Below, one piece after another: positions 1 to 4,975 of a DNA stretch of 5,722 bases (the stretch's first letter is position 1; every line of letters begins with the position of its first letter). Below the pieces are notes generated by a model. The model did no database searches and was not told the DNA's origin. It saw only the letters and a list, made by a program, of their open reading frames with translations. The stretch covers positions 1 through 5,722 of the forward strand of contig DQCH01000104.1 in assembly GCA_003545155.1 (NCBI GenBank). Direction: 5' to 3'. Made by a program: the position numbers and the translations under genes. Origin of the DNA: Candidatus Acetothermia bacterium (GTDB lineage Bacteria > Bipolaricaulota > Bipolaricaulia > UBA7950 > UBA9294).

Positions 1-44
1 TCAGCCATCTTGCGAAAGACCCGTTTTTTTTGAGCCTCCTGCTC

Positions 45-2312
45 TCAAACGTGTAACCACTTGAGCATCTCGCCGAAGCGCCTCTCCACCTCCGCCATGA
101 GGGTAGAGGGAGGTCCTTCGCTGTAAAGGACCCGCGCCTCCTTCCGTGCTTGGGTCATTATATCAAGGTCGCGTATCATGTCTACCGCGCGCAGACGGCT
201 GAGGAAACCGTGCTGCTGTGTTCCCAGCAAATCGCCCGGGCCGCGGATTAACAGGTCCTCCTCGGCGATGGAAAAGCCGTCGAGGTGAGTGGCAAAGGCT
301 ATGAGGCGCCTTTTCGACTCGTCGGTTTTTGCCTCCGCGATGGCGAAGCAGGTTGCGGGCTGTCCGGAGCGTCCGATGCGACCGCGCAACTGGTGAAGCT
401 GCGACAGACCGAAGCGTTCGGCGTGCTCAATTACCATGAAGTCAGCGTCGAGGACGTCTATTCCTACCTCGATTACTGTGGTTGCTACCAGAAGACGGAT
501 CTCGCCCGCCCTGAAGGCCTCCATTACCCGATTCCTCTCCTCCCCAGGTAGCCGACCATGGATCAAGCCTACGCCGAAACACGAGAAGGCCGCAGAAAGC
601 TCCTCGGTGACTTGTACCGCCGCCTTTAGGTCTAACTTCTCCGATTCTTCGACGAGTGGAAGGACGATGTAACCTTTTCCTCCCTTTTCCAGGAGATGGC
701 GAACCTCCGCGTAGACTTCAGGCCGCCGGCTTTCCGCTATCCACACCGTGCGGATCTTCTTCTTTCCCAGCGGCATCTCCTCGATTAGAGAGACATCGAA
801 TTCCCCGTACAGGGTGAGAGCAATCGTGCGCGGAATTGGGGTAGCACTCATCACCAGAAGGTCAACCATCTCCCCTTTTTCCTCGATCAACGAGCGCTGC
901 ACAACGCCAAAGCGCTGCTGTTCGTCGATCACGACAAGCCCCAAAGCACGGAATGAAACATCCTCCTGGATGAGGGCATGCGTGCCGATGAGAAGGTCGA
1001 TCTCTCCACCTGCCAACTGTTCTTTCACTTTGTCCTTTTCCTTCTCTTCGCTGGTGAGGAGGGCCATCCTTACCGGGAGGTCAGCGAGGAGCGCTCGAAA
1101 CCGCAGGGCGTGCTGCTCGGAAAGGATCTCGGTGGGGACCATGAACGCCACTTGGTAACCAGCCTCGATTGCATACAGGGAAGCGATAAGGGCGACTATC
1201 GTCTTTCCGGATCCGACGTCCCCTTCTAGCAGGCGCATCATCCGCGTGGGCGCGCGCAGGTCGGTGAGGATCTCCCTTGCGACGCTATGCTGGGAGGAGG
1301 TGAGGGTGAAAGGAAGGTGAGTGAGGAACGAATCGACAAGCTTCCCGGAATCGGCGTGAGATCTTCCCTTCCCTGTGCGTGCCGTTCGTGCCATGCCAAG
1401 TTGAAGGAGGAAGAGTTCCTCAAAGGCGAGACTGCGGCGGGCCCCTTCGAACGCCTCCGAGTCTACGGGAAAGTGAAGCGCGCGGACAGCGTCGCGCTTG
1501 GCGAGCAAGCCGTGCTCATTCCGAATGTGGTCAGGGAGGGCCTCGTAGAATGAGCCGCCGTAGGTCTCCAAGTTTCGAGCGATCAGGGTTCTCAAGAAGC
1601 GGTCGCTCGCCCCTTCCGTGGCCGGATAGATCGGAACGAGTCTCCCTGTCTCCATCCCCTCTCCGGCCGGCTCCCACACGGGCGAACGCATCTGCAACTC
1701 ACCGTAGTTCCGCTCCACCTTCCCGAAGAGGTCGATCTCGTTTCCGCGGTGGAGCTGATTGGCGAGCCAAGGCTGGTTGAACCATACGGCGTAGAGGAAG
1801 CCAGTTCCGTCTCCTAAAGCCGCCTTGACTACGTTCATCCGTTGGCTGATACGGATCTGATCAACGGCCAGAATCTCGGCGCGCACGCAGACCTCTTCTC
1901 CTTGCTTCAGTCTCCCGATGCGCTCGAACCGCGAGCGGTCCTCAAGGCGACGCGGAAGATATGTGAGGAGGTCCTCGATCGTGGCGATTCCTATCTTCTC
2001 TAACAGCGCTGCGCGCTTGGCGCCGATGCCCCTTGCCTGACTCACCGGCCGGAGGAGATCCCTTGGATCGGACACCTTTGATTTCAACTTCGCCCCACCC
2101 GCTACGTACCTAAGGAGGTGTGAGACAGCACGCTGTCGATCGAAGCGGCCTTTCTGGCTATAGCCCACAACGAGCGGCAGGGCATTGGGAAGGTTGCGCT
2201 GGATGAACTTCTCCAGTCCGCATGTGACCGCGTCGTCTTTGCAGCCGCGCGCGCGTTCGAGCTTGAGAACCTTCTCAATCCGGATCGTCATATCCTCGTT
2301 CTCTTGTGGCAT
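45..2312 (-). CDS. recG: ATP-dependent DNA helicase RecG
   Basis: RecG is a cytoplasmic superfamily 2 helicase that remodels stalled replication forks and branch-migrates Holliday junctions. With the ATG at 2312 the protein is 755 residues. Residues 1-85 are a basic, probably helical extension like that of Thermotoga RecG and absent from E. coli. From about 86 comes the helix-hairpin-helix-like start of the wedge region (GIGAKRAALLEKIG, 95-108) and its OB fold (about 130-230). Helicase motifs follow in order: Walker A GDVGSGKT (364-371), DEQQRF (463-468), SATPIPRT (489-496), the ATTVIEVGID segment (610-619) and QLRGRIGRS (641-649). The TRG region is also present (DGFSIAEEDL and RGPGDLLGTQQHG, about 678-702). 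Walker B reads DEQQ where E. coli has DEQH. A TTG at 2351 would add 13 residues but would run across the promoter region and has no ribosome site; ATG 2291 is a shorter alternative. Identity is certain; the start is not. Confidence 0.96.
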   Translation of the reverse strand: MPQENEDMTIRIEKVLKLERARGCKDDAVTCGLEKFIQRNLPNALPLVVGYSQKGRFDRQRAVSHLLRYVAGGAKLKSKVSDPRDLLRPVSQARGIGAKRAALLEKIGIATIEDLLTYLPRRLEDRSRFERIGRLKQGEEVCVRAEILAVDQIRISQRMNVVKAALGDGTGFLYAVWFNQPWLANQLHRGNEIDLFGKVERNYGELQMRSPVWEPAGEGMETGRLVPIYPATEGASDRFLRTLIARNLETYGGSFYEALPDHIRNEHGLLAKRDAVRALHFPVDSEAFEGARRSLAFEELFLLQLGMARTARTGKGRSHADSGKLVDSFLTHLPFTLTSSQHSVAREILTDLRAPTRMMRLLEGDVGSGKTIVALIASLYAIEAGYQVAFMVPTEILSEQHALRFRALLADLPVRMALLTSEEKEKDKVKEQLAGGEIDLLIGTHALIQEDVSFRALGLVVIDEQQRFGVVQRSLIEEKGEMVDLLVMSATPIPRTIALTLYGEFDVSLIEEMPLGKKKIRTVWIAESRRPEVYAEVRHLLEKGGKGYIVLPLVEESEKLDLKAAVQVTEELSAAFSCFGVGLIHGRLPGEERNRVMEAFRAGEIRLLVATTVIEVGIDVLDADFMVIEHAERFGLSQLHQLRGRIGRSGQPATCFAIAEAKTDESKRRLIAFATHLDGFSIAEEDLLIRGPGDLLGTQQHGFLSRLRAVDMIRDLDIMTQARKEARVLYSEGPPSTLMAEVERRFGEMLKWLHV

Positions 2313-2332
2313 ACCGAGGGTTACTATATAAT
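2304..2332 (+). promoter_or_regulatory. Putative def-fmt promoter
   Basis: TTGTGG (2304-2309) is followed after exactly 17 bp by a perfect TATAAT (2327-2332). Transcription would start near 2339, giving a leader of roughly 18 bases that carries the GGAGG ribosome site and then the def ATG at 2357. The -35 box matches consensus only in TTG and lies inside the first codons of recG. The ideal -10 box and correct spacing make this the best promoter in the window. Confidence 0.6.
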
Positions 2333-2351
2333 TAGATGCTTCCGGAGGCAA
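2323..2351 (-). promoter_or_regulatory. Putative recG promoter
   Basis: On the minus strand a TTGCCT (2351-2346) is followed after 17 bp by TATAGT (2328-2323), a fair match to a housekeeping sigma factor site. Transcription would start near 2316, only about four bases before the ATG at 2312, so the recG message would be almost leaderless. The -10 box overlaps the -10 box of the opposing def promoter, and the -35 box overlaps the def ribosome binding site. Prediction by eye. Confidence 0.4.
2344..2348 (+). promoter_or_regulatory. Ribosome binding site of def
   Basis: GGAGG with an 8-base spacer to ATG 2357. It fixes the def start there. The in-frame ATG at 2336 is rejected because it lies upstream of this site, at or before the predicted transcription start. 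Confidence 0.8.
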
Positions 2352-2356
2352 GGGGA

Positions 2357-2854
2357 ATGTCGATAGGAATCAGGACTTATGGAGATTCGGTTCTCCGCCG
2401 TGTTGCCGATCCACTAACGAAGATCGACGCTGAGGCGAAACGAATCGCTGAGAAGATGGTGGAAGCTATGATCCGTGCCAATGGGATCGGGCTCGCCGCC
2501 CCTCAGATAGGCGTCTCCAAGCGGATCATCGTCCTTGACCTTAACGGAGAGTTTCATATTTTGTTAAACCCCGAGATCATCGAGACCTCGCAAGAGTTCG
2601 AAGAGACCGTGGAGGGGTGCTTGAGCATCCCTGGAGTCAACGCGGAGGTTAACCGCAAGCTGCGGACGCACCTTCGTGGGATCACTCTCGATGAGAAGCC
2701 GGTCGATATCGAGGGCGAGGGGCTGATGGCTCGGGCGATACAGCACGAGATCGATCACTTAAACGGTGTTCTGTTCATCGATTACCTCAGCTCAGCACGG
2801 CGGCGCAGCCTGCTCAAGGAATATCACCGTAAACAGAAGGAGAAAGACGAGTGA
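2357..2854 (+). CDS. def: Peptide deformylase
   Basis: Peptide deformylase is a cytoplasmic metalloenzyme that removes the N-formyl group from nascent proteins. The 165-residue product is of usual length and has all three family signatures: GIGLAAPQ (43-50), EGCLS (86-90, metal ligand Cys88) and QHEIDHLNG (129-137, metal ligands His130 and His134, catalytic Glu131). The N-terminus (IRTYGDSVLRRVADPL) is also typical of the family. The C-terminus is a short, highly charged helix rich in Lys, Arg and Glu. The start at 2357 is supported by the GGAGG site eight bases upstream. The stop codon overlaps the GTG start of fmt by four bases, so the two genes form one operon and are probably translationally coupled, which fits their opposite roles on the initiator formyl group. 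No residue appears to be missing. Confidence 0.97.
   Translation: MSIGIRTYGDSVLRRVADPLTKIDAEAKRIAEKMVEAMIRANGIGLAAPQIGVSKRIIVLDLNGEFHILLNPEIIETSQEFEETVEGCLSIPGVNAEVNRKLRTHLRGITLDEKPVDIEGEGLMARAIQHEIDHLNGVLFIDYLSSARRRSLLKEYHRKQKEKDE
2837..2842 (+). promoter_or_regulatory. Ribosome binding site of fmt inside def
   Basis: AAGGAG with an 8-base spacer to GTG 2851, located in the last codons of def. It supports the GTG start of fmt, which has no nearby ATG alternative matching the family N-terminus. Confidence 0.7.
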
Positions 2855-3774
2855 GGCTCGTCTTCCTCGGCACCTCTGCGTTTGCCTGTCCCGCTTTGAC
2901 GGCCCTCGCAAAAGTTCACGAGGTCGCTCTCGTGATCACCCAACCGGACCGGCCAGCGGGAAGAAAGCGCGAGCTGAAGTCACCGGCAGTGAAGGTGGAG
3001 GCTGCTCGGCTTGGACTGTCGATTGCTCAGCCGGAACGAATCAACGACGATGAGGGGCTGGAACTACTGCGGAAAGCTGATCCCGAGGCGATCATTGTCG
3101 CCTCCTACGGGCAGATTCTGCGGCAGGCGGTCTTCTCGCTTCCTTCATGCGGGACGATCAACATCCACGCCTCCCTCCTTCCGCGCTTCCGCGGTGCGGC
3201 GCCGATCAACTGGGCGATCATCCGTGGTGAGGAGAAGACCGGGATCACCACCTTCCTGATCGATGAAGGAATGGACACCGGCAAGATCCTTATAAAAAGG
3301 GTACTCGCTATCGGGAAGGACGAAACCGCAGGGGAGTTGCACGACCGTCTTGCCACCCTTGGAGCCAAGGTCATCCTCGATACCCTTGCCGGGATCGAGA
3401 ACGGAACCCTTAAGCCGACTTTGCAGGAAGAGGAAGCGGCCTCGCTTGCGCCGAAGTTGACGCGTAAGGATGGACGGATCGACTGGGGTAAAAGTGCACA
3501 GGAAATTCATGACCAGGTGCGCGGGTTGAACCCTTGGCCCAGTGCGTTCGCTTACCTGGGGAATGAGCGGGTGAAGGTTCATCGCACCGCCATCACTAAG
3601 GTCGGCTGCGGCGACACGCTTTCCGGAGAGATCACCCTGCGAGAGACCGGACGCCTTCTTGTGGGGACAAAAGATGAATTGATTGAGATTCTCGAGGTTC
3701 AGCGAGAGTCGCGACCTCGAATGAGCGGGCGAGACTTTTTAAACGGCCTGCGAGGAGAGGCGCGTTTTAGTTAA
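2851..3774 (+). CDS. fmt: Methionyl-tRNA formyltransferase
   Basis: Fmt transfers a formyl group from 10-formyltetrahydrofolate to Met-tRNA(fMet), making the bacterial initiator tRNA. The 307-residue product has the usual length. The N-terminal Rossmann-type formyltransferase domain (about 1-200) shows RLVFLGTSAFACPAL at the start, the QPDRPAGR loop (31-38), and the catalytic set Asn104 and His106 (INIHASLLPRFRG) and Asp142 (GMDTG). The C-terminal tRNA-binding domain follows from about 205, with IDW (210-212), the EIHDQVRGLNPWPSAF segment (218-233) and a final FLNGLRGEA. The start is GTG, overlapping the def stop as GTGA and preceded by AAGGAG. Downstream it converges on the PPC gene; its TAA shares bases with that gene's stop. 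No clear intrinsic terminator follows, so its transcript may run antisense into the neighbour. Confidence 0.97.
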   Translation: MRLVFLGTSAFACPALTALAKVHEVALVITQPDRPAGRKRELKSPAVKVEAARLGLSIAQPERINDDEGLELLRKADPEAIIVASYGQILRQAVFSLPSCGTINIHASLLPRFRGAAPINWAIIRGEEKTGITTFLIDEGMDTGKILIKRVLAIGKDETAGELHDRLATLGAKVILDTLAGIENGTLKPTLQEEEAASLAPKLTRKDGRIDWGKSAQEIHDQVRGLNPWPSAFAYLGNERVKVHRTAITKVGCGDTLSGEITLRETGRLLVGTKDELIEILEVQRESRPRMSGRDFLNGLRGEARFS

Positions 3775-4178
3775 CGGGGATAGAGCCCGGCAAGCCCGGT
3801 TTCTTCCATCTTTCGTTCGAGAGTTATTCCAGCAAGCTTATAGATGAAGATCTCTGCGGTGTTGTGTACCGTTGCCTTGATCACATGCCCACCGAGGGTG
3901 GCTCCACCGTGCTGCGCGACCGCGGCGTGACAGTGAACGATCCGCTCTTCATCCTTGCGTGCGAAGTTTCCTTGTAAAGATAAGAGCTCCACCGGCTCGG
4001 TGATCCTTTTCACCTCGTAGCTTGAACCATTCCAGTAGCCGAGTTCGAGATCGCGCAGCATCCCAACACCGTTTAGGAGAACGCCGGAATCGAGAGAGAG
4101 TTCCTTAAAGGAGGAGATCAACTCCTCCCCGTCCTTCAGCCTCACCATCAACTCGCACTCATGTTCTGCTTTGATCAT
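3771..4178 (-). CDS. PPC/DUF296-domain protein (PD1-like)
   Basis: This 135-residue protein is essentially a single PPC domain (Pfam DUF296), the fold also found attached to AT-hooks in plant AHL proteins and alone in many bacteria and archaea. Seen directly: VLLNGVGMLRDLELGYWN (33-50), PVELLSLQGNFA (62-73), and the histidine-rich core VHCHAAVAQHGGATLGGHV (81-99), with His82, His84, His90 and His98 as candidate metal ligands, then a strand reaching AEIFI (108-112). There is no AT-hook, signal peptide or membrane segment. The bacterial members are often called DNA-binding by homology, but their biochemical role is not established, so I assign no function. ATG 4178 is chosen because of a strong GGGGAGG site six bases upstream; a longer reading to 4268 would run through the divergent promoter region. 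It is transcribed alone, divergently from nth. Confidence 0.9.
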   Translation of the reverse strand: MIKAEHECELMVRLKDGEELISSFKELSLDSGVLLNGVGMLRDLELGYWNGSSYEVKRITEPVELLSLQGNFARKDEERIVHCHAAVAQHGGATLGGHVIKATVHNTAEIFIYKLAGITLERKMEETGLAGLYPR

Positions 4179-4184
4179 CGTGAT

Positions 4185-4191
4185 CCTCCCC
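4185..4191 (-). promoter_or_regulatory. Ribosome binding site of the PPC gene
   Basis: GGGGAGG on the minus strand, six bases before ATG 4178. This is the strongest Shine-Dalgarno site in the window and decides the start of the PPC gene. Confidence 0.75.
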
Positions 4192-4200
4192 TTTGTACGG

Positions 4201-4209
4201 ATTGTAGCA
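4201..4209 (-). promoter_or_regulatory. Putative extended -10 promoter of the PPC gene
   Basis: TGCTACAAT on the minus strand matches an extended -10 element (TG, one base, then TACAAT with one mismatch to TATAAT). No good -35 box lies at 16-18 bp; a TTGTGG is present but only 14 bp away. The start of transcription would be near 4194, giving a 15-16 base leader that contains the GGGGAGG site. Confidence 0.4.
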
Positions 4210-4230
4210 AGCTTTGCATTCCACAACCAG

Positions 4231-4259
4231 TTGCAGAGACATGGGAGCACTACTACCAT
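4231..4259 (+). promoter_or_regulatory. Weak putative nth promoter
   Basis: TTGCAG (4231-4236) and TACCAT (4254-4259) are 17 bp apart. Each is a weak match to its consensus. If used, transcription would start around 4265-4267, at the ATG of nth itself. There is no convincing Shine-Dalgarno sequence before that ATG, which is compatible with a leaderless message but does not prove it. Confidence 0.22.
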
Positions 4260-4266
4260 CTCGTTC

Positions 4267-4923
4267 ATGGGCGTTGAAGAACAGATCCGCTGGATCGCAG
4301 ACCGTCTCCAGGATCGTTACGGAGAGGTCACACGTTCAAGGAGCGATCCGCTTACGACTCTGATCGGGACGATCCTCTCGCAGAACACCAACGACGCAAA
4401 CCAGGATCGCGCGTACCGCTCCCTCCTTGATCGCTTCGGAAACCTCGATGAGGTGAAGGAGGCTCCGGTAGAAGCGATCGCCGAGGCAATCCGGATCGGA
4501 GGGTTGCACCGCCAGAAGGCGGTCCGCATCAAACAGGTCCTCGAACGGATCGCGCAAGAACGTGAATCGCTCGATCTTTCCTTCCTTGCTGAGTGTTCGC
4601 TTGACGAGGCGATGAGATGGCTCCTCGCCTCCCCAGGGGTGGGGGAAAAGACGGCGGGGATCGTTCTCCTTTTCTCCTTTGGAAAGCCCTATTTCCCTGT
4701 CGATACACATATCCGGCGGGTCACGAGGCGCCTGGGACTCGTGGGGCCAAAGGATGACCCTCACGAGCGGATGAACGCGCTCCTCCCTCGCGATCCCATG
4801 TTTATGGCGAGGCTTCACCTTCACTTGATTCGGCTTGGCCGCGAACTCTGCCATCCGCGTCGTCCCGAGTGTCCCACGTGCCCGTTGAGCGATCACTGTG
4901 CGTGGCAGGCCGAGACTTCCTGA
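4267..4923 (+). CDS. nth: Endonuclease III family DNA glycosylase
   Basis: Endonuclease III removes oxidised pyrimidines from DNA and nicks the abasic site, starting base excision repair. The 218-residue product has the complete HhH-GPD architecture: SDPLTTLIGTILSQNTND near the N-terminus (26-43), the helix-hairpin-helix SPGVGEKTAGIVL (122-134) with the catalytic Lys128, VDTHIRRVTRRLGL (145-158) with the catalytic Asp146, and a C-terminal iron-sulfur loop with Cys195, 202, 205 and 211 in the classic C-x6-C-x2-C-x5-C pattern. The first motif reads SQNTND where E. coli Nth has SAQTTD, so this is a divergent subgroup and substrate choice may differ. ATG 4267 is chosen because homology begins just after it; an upstream reading to 4171 crosses the divergent gap and looks non-coding. 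No Shine-Dalgarno site is evident. A MutY-like role is unlikely at this length, as the extra C-terminal domain is absent. Confidence 0.93.
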   Translation: MGVEEQIRWIADRLQDRYGEVTRSRSDPLTTLIGTILSQNTNDANQDRAYRSLLDRFGNLDEVKEAPVEAIAEAIRIGGLHRQKAVRIKQVLERIAQERESLDLSFLAECSLDEAMRWLLASPGVGEKTAGIVLLFSFGKPYFPVDTHIRRVTRRLGLVGPKDDPHERMNALLPRDPMFMARLHLHLIRLGRELCHPRRPECPTCPLSDHCAWQAETS

Positions 4924-4941
4924 GCGAACGGAGTCTTTGGT

Positions 4942-4970
4942 TTGTATTTCTCATTCCATCATCCTATACT
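4942..4970 (+). promoter_or_regulatory. Putative promoter of the leucine-rich-repeat gene
   Basis: TTGTAT (4942-4947) is followed after 17 bp by TATACT (4965-4970), one mismatch from consensus. Transcription would start around 4976-4978, exactly at the two adjacent ATG codons, and no ribosome binding site lies between. This suggests a leaderless message. It also implies the gene is expressed separately from nth, which ends 52 bp upstream without a visible terminator. Confidence 0.45.
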
Positions 4971-4975
4971 GTCCC

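Noticed and set aside
1..44. Possible start of another minus-strand gene downstream of recG: an AGGAGG (40-35), an A8 tract (31-24) and an ATG at 8-6.
   Set aside because: The AGGAGG is 26 bases from the ATG, too far to serve it, and only a few bases of coding sequence would be visible. No product can be supported.
24..44. GAGC-AGGAG-GCTC hairpin beside a run of eight T on the plus strand, resembling a terminator of recG.
   Set aside because: On the minus strand, where recG is read, the hairpin is followed by A residues, not U. The polarity is wrong for an intrinsic terminator.
285..1780. Several plus-strand open frames inside recG.
   Set aside because: They are antisense to a gene with every RecG motif intact, and their products are low-complexity Ser/Arg/Pro-rich sequences.
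2313..2351. Extension of recG to a TTG start at 2351.
   Set aside because: The start is a TTG with no ribosome site, and the added 13 residues would be encoded by the promoter-like AT-rich stretch.
2336..2356. Extension of def to ATG 2336.
   Set aside because: It precedes the GGAGG site, lies at or before the predicted transcription start, and adds residues absent from the family N-terminus.
3787..3805. CCGG-CAAGC-CCGG stem followed by TTTCTT as a plus-strand terminator for fmt.
   Set aside because: The stem is only 4 bp, the T run is interrupted, and the sequence is inside the coding end of the PPC gene.
4171..4266. Upstream extension of nth to 4171 and of the PPC gene to 4268, overlapping each other.
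   Set aside because: Both extensions read through the divergent promoter gap and do not resemble their families. The PPC gene has a strong ribosome site for ATG 4178, and nth homology begins near 4267.
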